64,000 nucleotides of DNA from Oceanicola sp. 502str15 (GTDB lineage Bacteria; Pseudomonadota; Alphaproteobacteria; Rhodobacterales; Rhodobacteraceae), in assembly GCF_024105635.1 (NCBI RefSeq), contig NZ_WYDQ01000002.1, forward strand, positions 124,001 to 188,000. Reading direction: 5' to 3'. Both the position numbers and the translations under genes were made by a program. The stretch's first letter is position 1; every line of letters begins with the position of its first letter. Below are positions 16,746 to 25,799 of this stretch, one piece after another. The notes below the pieces were generated by a model that was not told where the DNA came from, ran no database searches, and worked only from the letters and a program-made list of their open reading frames with translations.

Positions 16746-17735
16746 TCATGCGACTTCGCCGACCAACGGAGCGAGCACGTCCGAAGAACGTGCCGCAGGT
16801 GCGGTATCGACAACGTCGCGAAGGCGGCGCAGGTAGAAATGAAGGGGAACTTCCCACGTGTAGCCCATGCCCCCGAACAGGTGCAGTGACTTCTCGGCGA
16901 TCTGCGGACAGACCGACATTGCATAGGCAAGCGCCGTTTCCGCCGCAGCCGCCTCTGGCCGGACCAGCGCGTCATCGACAAGAAGGCGCGCATTCTCCAG
17001 CTTGAGTTGCAGACCGGCGAGCGTGTCCCTCAGAACCGGCAGGGCCACCAAAGGGCGGCCAAACTGGGACCGGGTCGAAACATGCTCGACCGCCTCGGCC
17101 AGACAATAACCGGCGGTCGCCTGAAGCCAGGCTGCCGTGATTACGGCCGAAGCGCGACGATAGGTTGCCATGGCCTCGCCACGCGCCTCGCCGATAACTG
17201 GCGCCGCACGCGCTGTAACGCGGTAGCTCGGTCGTTCCAGATCGAGCCCGGCCATCCGGGAAATTTCGATCCCGTCAGCGGAGAGATCGATCAGCGCCAG
17301 ACCCTGCCCAGCTTCCGTCTCGACACAGGCGAGAAGAATATCGGCGTCACCGGCCAGCGCGACGTGTTCGAGCCCGCCCGACATCTTTCCGCTCGCCAGA
17401 AAGAGGCTACCGGCAGACGCAACAGTCGCGGTTTTCTTGCCGTTCAGAAGTGCTGCGCAAACCTCCGGTTCGATCAGCTCGGCGACCTGAGCTGCCAGAA
17501 TGGCATCGACGAAATTCTCTCTGAGATGGAACCGGGCCAGCGTCGCCGCGATTGCCGCAACCGAGACAAGGTCGAGATCCATGCCCCCCGCCGCTTCGGA
17601 GACAAGCGCGCCGATCAGCTCCTGCTCGGCTATCGCCGTCATGGTCGCCGCAAAATCGGCACCGTCGAGGCTGGCCGCCATTTCGGAAACGGAATTGCAC
17701 AGGATCGTGCGATCGGTCTGGTCGAGAATGTTCAT
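16746..17735 (-). CDS. Acyl-CoA dehydrogenase, short subunit
   Basis: A 329-aa protein, shorter than the normal 380-400. The C-terminal helical domain is clear (EHVSTRSQFGRPLVALPVLRD and LFGGMGYTWEVPLHFYLRR), but the N-terminal and middle domains are compact. Such short subunits pair with a neighbouring full-length one in alpha2beta2 dehydrogenases of steroid-type side-chain oxidation, where FAD binding is shared. Start ATG overlaps the stop of the large subunit (ATGA at 17732-17735). Pairing is inferred from order and length. Confidence 0.85.
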   Translation of the reverse strand: MNILDQTDRTILCNSVSEMAASLDGADFAATMTAIAEQELIGALVSEAAGGMDLDLVSVAAIAATLARFHLRENFVDAILAAQVAELIEPEVCAALLNGKKTATVASAGSLFLASGKMSGGLEHVALAGDADILLACVETEAGQGLALIDLSADGIEISRMAGLDLERPSYRVTARAAPVIGEARGEAMATYRRASAVITAAWLQATAGYCLAEAVEHVSTRSQFGRPLVALPVLRDTLAGLQLKLENARLLVDDALVRPEAAAAETALAYAMSVCPQIAEKSLHLFGGMGYTWEVPLHFYLRRLRDVVDTAPAARSSDVLAPLVGEVA

Positions 17736-18937
17736 TGCGCAGCCCTCCCTTTCGGCAGGCCCATGAACCTGTCAGCAATGATCGCCGACTGGATTTCTGA
17801 AGAACCTGCGATGAGGCTTTCTGATCTTGCCCGCAGGTAGATGGTCTGGAACCGTCGGCGGGCCGCCATCAACGCGGGCGATGGATCGGGGACCTGCGCG
17901 CCCAGCAGTCGCAGCGCAAAGTCGGCCAGCCGCTGATGCGCTTCGCTCCAGTGAAGTTTCATCAGGCTGCCGATCGGGCCGGGCGAACGATCCTCGCGGA
18001 TCATCGCCACGATCTTCTCGGCATATAGCTGGACAACCCGCGCGTCGGTCGACAGCGCGCGCAGCGCCGCCGCCGTGCCGCTATCGGCGAGCCTGACCTT
18101 CAGAACCGGTTCGGCCTCGCAGACGGAAACAAGATGGCGCAGCTCGTTTTCGAAGCGCCAGCCGCGATACATCCGGTTGGTGGCACGCTCGACGCTCAGA
18201 ACGGAAACAGCGCCTGACCAGCCCGCATCCACCTCGCCCACGATCCCGTCGGCATCGACCAGAACGTCGTCGAAAAAGACCTCGCAAAATTCATCCGACC
18301 CGTCGATCTGACGGATCGGGCGGATATCGATGCCCTTCGTCCCCATCGGAACGATGATCAGGCTGAGGCTGCGATATCGGTCCGCCGGGTCGCCGGTGCG
18401 AACCAGCAGAAGGCAGAAATCCGCCCGCTGCGCATAGCTCGTCCAGATCTTGCTGCCATTGATGCGCCATTTGCCGCCGTCGCGTACTGCCTTCGTGCGC
18501 ACGGCAGCAAGGTCGGACCCGGCCTGCGGCTCGGAAAAGCCCTGGCACCAGATATGCTTCATGCTGAAGATGCCCGGCAGGTAGGTCCGCTTCTGCTCCT
18601 CGGTACCCATCGCCATCAGGATGGTCGAGATAATCTCCTTGCCGATGGAATTCACGCTTTCGGGCAGCGCCCGTCGACCGACTTCCTGATTGACGATCAG
18701 ATGCTCGTCAAAGCTAAGCCCCTGCCCGCCATAGGCCCTGGGGATGGTCATCCCGGAATATCCGGCCTCGTAGAGCCGCCGTTCCCAGTCGCGGATTTCC
18801 TCGGTGCCCGGATCCGCAAACGTTGGGCTGTCCGAAAGGAAGCCCGCTGGGAGGTTTTCGTCCAGCCAGCCGCTGACGGCGGCGCGGTAGTCGGCCACAT
18901 CGTTGTTTTCCGACATCTTTTCCATCACGTCCGTCAT
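17732..18937 (-). CDS. Acyl-CoA dehydrogenase, long subunit
   Basis: A 401-aa acyl-CoA dehydrogenase: N-terminal helical domain, middle FAD region WCQGFSEPQAGSDLAAVRTKA and WRINGSKIWTSYAQRAD, and C-terminal domain ending with GSSEIQSAIIADRFMGLPKG. Desaturates acyl-CoA at the 2,3 bond, passing electrons to ETF. ATG at 18937 overlaps the livF stop by one base (TGATG), so the transporter and catabolic genes are translated as one unit. Confidence 0.88.
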   Translation of the reverse strand: MTDVMEKMSENNDVADYRAAVSGWLDENLPAGFLSDSPTFADPGTEEIRDWERRLYEAGYSGMTIPRAYGGQGLSFDEHLIVNQEVGRRALPESVNSIGKEIISTILMAMGTEEQKRTYLPGIFSMKHIWCQGFSEPQAGSDLAAVRTKAVRDGGKWRINGSKIWTSYAQRADFCLLLVRTGDPADRYRSLSLIIVPMGTKGIDIRPIRQIDGSDEFCEVFFDDVLVDADGIVGEVDAGWSGAVSVLSVERATNRMYRGWRFENELRHLVSVCEAEPVLKVRLADSGTAAALRALSTDARVVQLYAEKIVAMIREDRSPGPIGSLMKLHWSEAHQRLADFALRLLGAQVPDPSPALMAARRRFQTIYLRARSESLIAGSSEIQSAIIADRFMGLPKGRAAQ

Positions 18938-19644
18938 CACAGCAGCAACGCCTCGATCTCTTGCCGGTTGTCCTGAAATTCGCGCGTGGTGCCCGACCAC
19001 ACGATCCGTCCGCCATCGAGCAGACACTGACGCTTGGCCAGTTCGGTGGTGAATTTGAAGTTCTGCTCCACCAGAAGCAGCGAAACGCCGGCTTCATGGA
19101 TCAGCTTCAGCGCCCGGATCATCGCATCCACTACCACCGGTGCCAGGCCTTCAGTCGGTTCATCCAGCAACAGCACCTTGGGGTTGGTCAGAAGCGCGCG
19201 GGACACGGCAAGCATCTGCTGCTCACCCCCCGACAGGTTCTCACCAAGGGTGCGGGCCTTCGCCTTCAGTTGCGGGAAGATGTCGAACACGTCGTCCTGA
19301 CCGAAGGTCCCGGCCCGGCCGGACAGCTGGGCCACGCGCAAGTTTTCCAGCGCGGTCAGGTTCGGGAAAATCTGCCGGTCTTCAGGCACATATGCAATGC
19401 CGTGGCGAGCCACCTCATGCGGCTGCCAGCGACCTATATCCTGGTCCTCGTAAAGAACCTCTCCCGACATCGGGGTTAGTAGACCCGCGATGACCTTCAT
19501 CGTCGTGGACTTTCCGGCTCCGTTGCGCCCGACGAGCGCGACGATATCCTTCTCGCCCAGATCAAAGCTGATCCCGTGCAGGACCGCGGCCTTGCCATAG
19601 GCAAAGCTCATGTCCCGGACATCCAATATCGACCTACGTTCCAA
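18937..19644 (-). CDS. livF: ABC transporter ATP-binding protein, LivF type
   Basis: A 235-aa ATPase: Walker A GRNGAGKSTT, signature LSGGEQQMLAVSRAL, Walker B VLLLDEPTEGLAP. The TTG at 19644 is chosen as start: it is preceded by AGGGAGG, gives the standard LivF length, and overlaps the last codons of livG by 11 bases. The in-frame ATG far upstream would lie wholly within livG. Second ATPase of a branched-chain-amino-acid-type importer, here probably carrying the island's aromatic or terpenoid acid substrate. Confidence 0.88.
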   Translation of the reverse strand: MERRSILDVRDMSFAYGKAAVLHGISFDLGEKDIVALVGRNGAGKSTTMKVIAGLLTPMSGEVLYEDQDIGRWQPHEVARHGIAYVPEDRQIFPNLTALENLRVAQLSGRAGTFGQDDVFDIFPQLKAKARTLGENLSGGEQQMLAVSRALLTNPKVLLLDEPTEGLAPVVVDAMIRALKLIHEAGVSLLLVEQNFKFTTELAKRQCLLDGGRIVWSGTTREFQDNRQEIEALLL

Positions 19645-20374
19645 GATAGGCCTCCCTGACTTTCTGGTCCGCGGTAACCTCAGAGGGTTCACCCCGCGCC
19701 AGTACCTGCCCGGCGACAAGCACGACGATTTCGTCGGCAAGGCTCAGGACTGCGTCCATGTTGTGTTCGATGATGATCGTGGTGTGCCGACGCCGGATGG
19801 TCTGAAGAAGCTCCGTCATCCACCCCAGCTCGGAATGGCCCACCCCGGCAAGCGGTTCATCAAGCAGCAGAATCTTCGGCTCTCCCATCAGGGTCAGCCC
19901 CAGTTCGAGCGCCCGTTGCTTGCCATGGGAAAGATAGCTGGCCTCCCGGTCGGCTAGGTCACGCAGACCGACAAGGGTCAGCATCTCCTCGATGCGCCTC
20001 TCGATCTCGGTGTCGCGGCCCGCCAGCTTCCAGAAGGGCTGGATGCGGTACGCAGAGCGCTGGGCGGCAATCCGCAGATTTTCGCGGGCCGACATCTCGG
20101 GGAAAATCTTCACGATCTGAAAGCTGCGCGCGATGCCCATGCGGGTGCGCCGGTCGGGACGAAGGCTGGTTATGTCTTCGCCTTCCAGCCGAACCGATCC
20201 CGCAGTGGGCCTGTAAATACCCGACAGCACGTTGATCAGCGTGGTTTTTCCGGCCCCGTTGGGCCCGATGATCGCGCTGGTCTTGCCAGCATCGAAATCC
20301 AGCGACAATCCGTTGATTGCCTTGAAGGCCCCAAAAGCGACAGTCACGTCAGAGCATGAGAGGATCGCAGTCAT
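19634..20374 (-). CDS. livG: ABC transporter ATP-binding protein, LivG type
   Basis: A 246-aa ATPase: Walker A GPNGAGKTTLINVLSG, the LivG-specific stretch TRMGIARSFQIVKIFPEMSARENL, a degenerate signature LSHGKQRALELG in place of LSGGQ, and Walker B ILLLDEPLAGVG. ATG at 20374 overlaps the livM stop (ATGA). LivG and LivF form the nucleotide-binding heterodimer of the importer. Confidence 0.9.
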   Translation of the reverse strand: MTAILSCSDVTVAFGAFKAINGLSLDFDAGKTSAIIGPNGAGKTTLINVLSGIYRPTAGSVRLEGEDITSLRPDRRTRMGIARSFQIVKIFPEMSARENLRIAAQRSAYRIQPFWKLAGRDTEIERRIEEMLTLVGLRDLADREASYLSHGKQRALELGLTLMGEPKILLLDEPLAGVGHSELGWMTELLQTIRRRHTTIIIEHNMDAVLSLADEIVVLVAGQVLARGEPSEVTADQKVREAYLGT

Positions 20375-21324
20375 TTTCCACCCCCGTTTCTGTCCATGAA
20401 CCTGGCCTTCAGCGTCCCCCACAGCCCTTTCGGCAGGTAGATCGCCACCAGGATCAGAACGAGCCCGAACAGAAGCTGCGCGACCACGCTGTCCTTGCTC
20501 AGGATGCTGTACATTCCCTGGATCAGAACCGCGCCGATGATCGGCCCGAAAGTCGTGCCAGCCCCGCCGATGAGCGTTGCGATCATCACGTCCAGCGAGA
20601 CCGTCGCGTGAAGCGCTTCCGGCCCGATGAATGAGATCAGCCCAGCATTCAGACCGCCCGCGATGGCAGAGATCGCACCGGAAATCATGAAGGCCACGGA
20701 AGAATAAAGGTGGTTGTTATAGCCGATCTGGCGGGACCGGACCGGCTCCTGCCGGATCGCGTGCAGAACCTGACCTAGCGGAGAGCTTCGCACCAGAAGC
20801 GACAGCCATACGATCACCACGACGAAGCCCATGACAAGTGCGGCGTAGTTCCAGTTGTTCCACATATCGATCCCGAAGAATTCAGGACGCAGCACACCGG
20901 CAAGGCCGTCGATGCCACCGGTCCAGCTTCTCAGCTTCACGCTGAAAAGGATCAGGATGAGCTGAGCGAGGATCAGCGTGAAAATCGCGAAGAATATCCC
21001 GCTTGCCCGCAGGGAGACCGCCACGAAAGCGAGCGCGAGAATGGCGCCTGCGATCATCGCCAGCCCAAGGGCCGGGAAAAACCCGACGCCGTAGTTCAGC
21101 GTCAGAATGCCAACGACATATCCGCCAACCCCGAAGAATGCCGCGTGACCGAAGGACAGCAACCCGGCCACTCCAAAGGCAAAATCGAACCCCAGCGCGA
21201 AAAGGATCCAGATTCCGGCAAGTGCGATGAAGTAGGCTTGGATCTCAGCCGGAACCAACAGCGGAAAGCAGATTGCCGCAATGCTGGCAACGAGGCCGAG
21301 GGCTATTTTCAGTCCGAAACTCAT
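20371..21324 (-). CDS. livM: ABC transporter permease, LivM type
   Basis: A 317-aa permease with eight to nine hydrophobic segments and the LivM marker region LLSFGHAAFFGVGGYV, later GGAGTTFGPIIGAVLIQ. ATG at 21324 overlaps the livH stop by four bases. Pairs with LivH in the membrane. Confidence 0.9.
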   Translation of the reverse strand: MSFGLKIALGLVASIAAICFPLLVPAEIQAYFIALAGIWILFALGFDFAFGVAGLLSFGHAAFFGVGGYVVGILTLNYGVGFFPALGLAMIAGAILALAFVAVSLRASGIFFAIFTLILAQLILILFSVKLRSWTGGIDGLAGVLRPEFFGIDMWNNWNYAALVMGFVVVIVWLSLLVRSSPLGQVLHAIRQEPVRSRQIGYNNHLYSSVAFMISGAISAIAGGLNAGLISFIGPEALHATVSLDVMIATLIGGAGTTFGPIIGAVLIQGMYSILSKDSVVAQLLFGLVLILVAIYLPKGLWGTLKARFMDRNGGGK

Positions 21325-22178
21325 GCCGCGCGCACCTTTTGCCCGAACATTCCGTTGGGCCGAACCATCAGGAAAGCCAGCGCGCCGCCGTAGACGATGA
21401 ACTGTACCCATTCGGGGAACAGAAGCTGGCCGTAGGCCCGCGTCATGCCAATCAGAAGCGACACGAAGATCGCGCCCCGGACGCTTCCCAACCCCGCCAG
21501 AATGACGACGAGGAAGCTGTCCAGCAGCATCGTCATTCCCATATTGAGCTGCACTGCGGTGATGGGCGCGACGATGACACCGGCAAGCGCGGCTGCCGCG
21601 GACCCTGTCGCCAGCACCCAGGTGCGCAGGCGATTCACGTTCACGCCGAGGCTGGACAGCATATCGCTGTTGGTGCTTGCCGCGCGGATCATCAGGCCGA
21701 CCGGCGTCCGCTCGATCACGAAAAGAAGAGCGGCGCAGAAGGCCACTCCGATTGCGACCACCAGAAGACGGAAGGTCGAAAGCTGTGTTCCGGCAAATTC
21801 GATCGCCGACGAGAACATCTGCGGCTGCGGTACGTTCTTGTAGTCCAGGCCCCAGATGGCGTGGAGCACTGCCATGAACACCGTTGCAACGCCGAGGCTC
21901 ACGATAAGCTGAAAGGCGTGGTCATGCTTGTAGATGGGTCGGAAAGTCAGCACCTCCTGCAGCGCACCGACCAGCGCACCGGCAAGGATCGCAACCGGGA
22001 AGGCAAGAAGGTAGCTGCCGGTCCCGCTCACACAAGCGAATGCGATGAAAGCGCCAAGGGTGAAGTAGGTGGCATGAGCGAAATTGATGACGCCAAGCAC
22101 CCCGAAGATGATTGTCACACCGGATGAAAGCAAAAAGAGGATCATGCCGAGCACAAGCCCGATCAGAAGGACACCCAT
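21321..22178 (-). CDS. livH: ABC transporter permease, LivH type
   Basis: A 285-aa permease; INFAHATYFTLGAF and AGLGSVRGAIFVSLLIG are the conserved LivH blocks. ATG at 22178 is preferred to an in-frame GTG at 22184 because GAGG lies five bases upstream of the ATG. Eighty-two bases separate it from the upstream binding-protein gene. Confidence 0.9.
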   Translation of the reverse strand: MGVLLIGLVLGMILFLLSSGVTIIFGVLGVINFAHATYFTLGAFIAFACVSGTGSYLLAFPVAILAGALVGALQEVLTFRPIYKHDHAFQLIVSLGVATVFMAVLHAIWGLDYKNVPQPQMFSSAIEFAGTQLSTFRLLVVAIGVAFCAALLFVIERTPVGLMIRAASTNSDMLSSLGVNVNRLRTWVLATGSAAAALAGVIVAPITAVQLNMGMTMLLDSFLVVILAGLGSVRGAIFVSLLIGMTRAYGQLLFPEWVQFIVYGGALAFLMVRPNGMFGQKVRAA

Positions 22179-22259
22179 ATTCACCTCGAAGGAGTTTCGC
22201 CGGCCAAGATCAGGCCAAGTTGCGGGGCGGCAGGCCGCCGCCCCGGCGAGAAGACCGAT

Positions 22260-23438
22260 CTACTCCGGACAGGCCGTCGCGATGTCTTCTGCTTCGAACT
22301 TCTGCAGGATCTTCATCTCGTAGGGCTGGTCGCCGCTGCCGGCAGCCGCTTCTGCGATGAAGCTGGGATGCTGGGACTGGTTATCACAGTCGCGCATGGT
22401 CCGCGTCCCGAGGATCGAGCCATCCCAGGTGTGTCCGCTGAATGCCGCCATCCAGTCCTCCGGGTTCCAGGACCCTGTGGAATCGACGACGTCCATCCAC
22501 CATTTCAGCCCGTCATAGGCGTCGCCCGCCAGCTGCGAAGGCAGCGTGCCGTATTTTTCCTTGTATGCGGCGACGAATGCCTTGTTCGCCTCCGTATCGA
22601 TGCTGGGATCATAGCGAAGTGCGGTAGCAACGCCGATGGATGCATCGCCCGCACCGGCTGCAACGGTGGTGTCCACCAGGTTGGGACCGACGAGCTTCAC
22701 GCGCTCAAGAAGACCGATCTCGCCCGCCTGCTTGATAAAGGCGATCGAGTCGCTGCCGCCGGTGCCGATATAGGCTGCCTCGGCGCCGGAGCCGTTGATC
22801 TTGTTGACGATCACCGAGAAATCGGTCTCCCCGTAGGAAGGGAAATCCTCGCCCACCGCTTCGGCGCTGCCCGCCAGCTCGCCCTTTGCGAATTCCCATC
22901 CGGCCCGTGCCACGGCGTAGTCGGATGCGACACCATAGATTTTCGACGGCTCAAGTTGCTCCAGATAGCGCGCGGCGACAAGCGCGAGCGTGTCCCCGGA
23001 GGAGGCCGTGCGGAAGGTGTAATCGTTGCCGTTTTCGGCTGTAATTGACGGATCGGAAGACAGCGGCACAAGCATCGGAACCTTCCGCGCGCCAGATACC
23101 TTCATGATCGCGAGTGTTTCACTGGACCCGACCGAGCCCACCAGAAACTGAGCGCCGCTCGACATGACCTGCGTGGCCTTTTGAACGGCGACCTGCGGCT
23201 TGCTTTCGGTGTCTTCCCAGGTGATCTCGACCGGAACGCCCAGCAGCATGCCGCCGCGTTCTTCGATCGCAAGATCCATCCCCTTTTGCGCATCTTCACC
23301 AAGAACGCCCAGCGGGCCGCTCAGCGCCAGAAGACCACCGATCTTGAAGGTCTCCTGCGCATCCTGCGCGGCCAACGGAGCGGCGCCCACGGCAATGGCA
23401 AGGCCCGCAACTGCGCCGGCCTGTAGTAGTCTCAACAT
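22260..23438 (-). CDS. Periplasmic substrate-binding protein, LivJ/K (type I) family
   Basis: A 392-aa protein with a signal peptide (MLRLLQAGAVAGLAIAVGAA, cleavage probably near APLAAQ) and the two-lobed Leu/Ile/Val-binding fold: FKIGGLLALSGPLGVLGEDAQKG, GSVGSSETLAIMKV, and YDGLKWWMDVV. ATG at 23438 has GGAGGA six bases upstream; an ATG at 23444 abuts the ribosome site and is unlikely. First gene of the operon running to 11762; its promoter shares the region with the divergent gene at 23658. Confidence 0.9.
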   Translation of the reverse strand: MLRLLQAGAVAGLAIAVGAAPLAAQDAQETFKIGGLLALSGPLGVLGEDAQKGMDLAIEERGGMLLGVPVEITWEDTESKPQVAVQKATQVMSSGAQFLVGSVGSSETLAIMKVSGARKVPMLVPLSSDPSITAENGNDYTFRTASSGDTLALVAARYLEQLEPSKIYGVASDYAVARAGWEFAKGELAGSAEAVGEDFPSYGETDFSVIVNKINGSGAEAAYIGTGGSDSIAFIKQAGEIGLLERVKLVGPNLVDTTVAAGAGDASIGVATALRYDPSIDTEANKAFVAAYKEKYGTLPSQLAGDAYDGLKWWMDVVDSTGSWNPEDWMAAFSGHTWDGSILGTRTMRDCDNQSQHPSFIAEAAAGSGDQPYEMKILQKFEAEDIATACPE

Positions 23439-23568
23439 TCCCATTCCTCCCAAATCTGACCGCACCGGGTCTAGCCGACTCGCGGCTGCCCCGTCCCGAT
23501 CTCGAACGCATTCTTTCTTGCACCCGAGGCAACAAGCGTCAACATTAACTTTTCATTACTGAAGCTAC

Positions 23569-23584
23569 ATTCACAATATTGAAT
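23569..23584. promoter_or_regulatory. Operator candidate ATTCA-N6-TGAAT in a divergent promoter
   Basis: ATTCACAATATTGAAT, extendable by one base on each side to give six-base arms, lies midway in the 219-bp region between the binding-protein gene (minus) and the crotonase gene (plus). The same spaced half-sites occur at 11743-11758. The region is AT-rich, and its location would let one regulator control both directions. Confidence 0.55.
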
Positions 23585-23657
23585 GATGTCGGTACTTCAT
23601 CTAGCTTCTGTCGAAATCGGAGAGTCGCGCTACACTGCGAACATGAGGGAGACGTAA

Positions 23658-24431
23658 ATGTATGATTTTAAAACTATAAGTGTGACGACAACCAACGGCG
23701 TCGGACAAATTCTGCTAGATCGTCCGCCGGTCAACGCAATGAATCGCGTCATGCGAGATGAATTGGTCACCGCATTTGCAACCCTGGGCGGCGACACGGC
23801 AGTCCGCGCGATTGTCCTGTCAGGCAACGGCAAGATGTTTTGTGCCGGAGCCGACCTCAAGGACCGGCCCGACACTTCGCATCCTGGCGCCTATACCGAC
23901 CACAACCTGAGCGTCCGCACCTGCTTCAACAGCGCTATCGAATGCCCGAAACCGATCATCGCCGCCCTGAACGGTGCCGCCATAGGCGCGGGCCTTGTTC
24001 TGGCAACCTGCTGCGACATCATCGTTGCGCAGGAAGGCGCCTGGGTCTCTATGCCGGAGGTGGAAGTCGGGCTGGCTGGCGGGCCGCGCCACATGATGCG
24101 CCACTTCCACCAGTCAGACGCCCGGCTGATGATGTACACGGCCCGACGAATCTCAGCGCCGGATCTCTATCGGATGAACGTCATCTCCGCCTGCGTCAGC
24201 AAGGATGAGCTTTCCGACTACGCAGCAGGACTGGCCTCCGAAATTGCCTCAAAAAGCCCCTCTGCCGTGCGCGCCGCGAAAGAGTCGTTCATCCTTGGTG
24301 AAGACTTGCCACTGAACGAAGCCTATCGCCATGAGCAGACCCTTACCGAGGCCCTGTCGGCCGGCCCTGATTTTGCCGAAGCGCAGGCTGCATTCCGTGA
24401 AAAGCGCCCGCCGGTCTTTGGCAATGACTGA
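23658..24431 (+). CDS. Enoyl-CoA hydratase/isomerase (crotonase)
   Basis: A 257-aa crotonase: GKMFCAGADLKDRP near residue 58 and GAAIGAGLVLATCCDIIVA near 105 form the oxyanion hole; Glu in MPEVEVGLAGG near 135 is a catalytic candidate, and the protein ends AFREKRPPVFGND. GAGGGAGA precedes the ATG. It is the only island gene on the plus strand and is divergent from the importer operon. Confidence 0.87.
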   Translation: MYDFKTISVTTTNGVGQILLDRPPVNAMNRVMRDELVTAFATLGGDTAVRAIVLSGNGKMFCAGADLKDRPDTSHPGAYTDHNLSVRTCFNSAIECPKPIIAALNGAAIGAGLVLATCCDIIVAQEGAWVSMPEVEVGLAGGPRHMMRHFHQSDARLMMYTARRISAPDLYRMNVISACVSKDELSDYAAGLASEIASKSPSAVRAAKESFILGEDLPLNEAYRHEQTLTEALSAGPDFAEAQAAFREKRPPVFGND

Positions 24432-24435
24432 TCCC

Positions 24436-25227
24436 TCAGCGATGCCCGCTCCCCCCGCCGGTGGCGGGCATAAGCGACAAGGTCTGCCCACCATCGACAT
24501 TCACGTTCACACCGGTGATCTGTGAGGACAACGGCCCAGCAAGGAAGAGAATAGTATTCGCGACCTCTTCGGGCAGGCCGATCTTACGCAGAGGAATGAA
24601 GGCCTCGCGGCGTCGGCGGTTCTCCATCTGGACGGGGTCGGTTTCGTCGTTGAACGCAGACGCGGTCATACCGGTGAAGGTCGGACCAGGAGAGACACAG
24701 TTGCAACGAATGCCGTCGGATCCCCATTCCAGCGCCATCTGCCGTACAAGCATGACCAACGCAGCCTTGCTGGGACTGTAGGCCCCTAGACCGGAAGACG
24801 GCTGATCGCTTGAAATTGAAGCCGTTGCGACAATCGTCCCACCCGAAGCCGACAGCGCGGCATGCGCCGCCTTCCCAAGAAGCCAGGTCGGGCGCGTGTT
24901 GACGTCAAAAGCGAGCTGATACTCTTCCATGTCCAACGCCAACAGCGACGACGGCCGCAAGAGACCCGCATTGCTGACGAGACTGTCCAGCCCGCCCAAG
25001 ACGCCAACGGCCTCCCGGACGATCCGCTCCGGTACTGCCGGATCGGACAGATCGGAAGCGGAACTCCAGACTTTTGTGCCCGCCTTCGAAATGGCCTCGA
25101 CGGTCTCCTCCAGAGCCGACGCATTCGCATCGGTCACAAACAGCGCTGCATCTGGAAACAATTCCGCAGCCCGCAACGCGACAGCACGACCGATCCCGCT
25201 GGCCGCACCGGTTATCAGCATCCGCAT
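24436..25227 (-). CDS. Short-chain dehydrogenase/reductase
   Basis: A 263-aa SDR: ITGAASGIGRA at residue 5, SNAG near 88, SISSDQPSSGLGAYSPSKAA with the Ser-Tyr-Lys triad, C-terminal SQITGVNVNVDGG. The third SDR of the island. It converges with the crotonase gene (four bases between stops) and is 12 bases downstream of the NIPSNAP gene, with which it forms a small operon. Confidence 0.85.
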   Translation of the reverse strand: MRMLITGAASGIGRAVALRAAELFPDAALFVTDANASALEETVEAISKAGTKVWSSASDLSDPAVPERIVREAVGVLGGLDSLVSNAGLLRPSSLLALDMEEYQLAFDVNTRPTWLLGKAAHAALSASGGTIVATASISSDQPSSGLGAYSPSKAALVMLVRQMALEWGSDGIRCNCVSPGPTFTGMTASAFNDETDPVQMENRRRREAFIPLRKIGLPEEVANTILFLAGPLSSQITGVNVNVDGGQTLSLMPATGGGSGHR

Positions 25228-25239
25228 GAGAAACTCCCG

Positions 25240-25566
25240 CTACTTCAGCTTCGAGAATGCTGTCGGCGACAGGATCTGATTGCTGACCGAGGCGACAATG
25301 GGTCCGTTCGCTTCAGATGCCGCTTTTGCCTCGGCGTATTCGGGGCTTTTTGCGAATGTCGCCCAAAGCTGCTCTCTTGCAGCAAGCGACTCCCAACGCA
25401 GCATGTAGTAAAGGTTGTTCGTCGAAGCGCCGATTTGCGTCGTCCAGAATCCGACCGGTTCAATCCCCATGCTCTCCCAGATCGGAACGGTATGGTCCCT
25501 GAACCGCGCCAGCACATCGCCCAGCCGCCCCGGCATCGCCTCGTATATTCTCAGTTCAAATAACAC
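25240..25566 (-). CDS. NIPSNAP-family protein
   Basis: A 108-aa dimeric alpha-beta-barrel-type protein: VLFELRIYEAMPGRLGDVLARF and NNLYYMLRWESLAAREQLW are the family hallmarks. GTG at 25566 gives the usual NIPSNAP N-terminus and has GGAGG upstream; a TTG at 25581 is less likely. Function unknown; small NIPSNAP proteins are frequent in aromatic and terpenoid catabolic clusters. Confidence 0.82.
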   Translation of the reverse strand: MLFELRIYEAMPGRLGDVLARFRDHTVPIWESMGIEPVGFWTTQIGASTNNLYYMLRWESLAAREQLWATFAKSPEYAEAKAASEANGPIVASVSNQILSPTAFSKLK

Positions 25567-25620
25567 CGCACCCTCCCTCAAATCAGTGGCGATTGATCGC
25601 AGAGCGCGAATAGCAGGATT

Positions 25621-25636
25621 GTTCCGTAAGTTGAAT
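25621..25636. promoter_or_regulatory. Third, imperfect operator candidate
   Basis: GTTCCGTAAGTTGAAT keeps the TTC-N8-GAAT spacing of the other two sites but its left arm differs in the outer and inner base. It lies 55 bases upstream of the NIPSNAP start. Supported mainly by its location. Confidence 0.35.
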
Positions 25637-25799
25637 AGAAATTTCCATTTATGAACGCATTTCGGCCGCTCGCTTCCATGGTCGGCTCGTTTTCGATAAG
25701 TGCAGGTTGTCTGCTCCGGTGACCTTACAGCTGTCAGGTGTTAATGATGTGACCGCCCCCGAAGGCATCGATGTGCCTAGGTGAGTTACGGAAGCGCGG

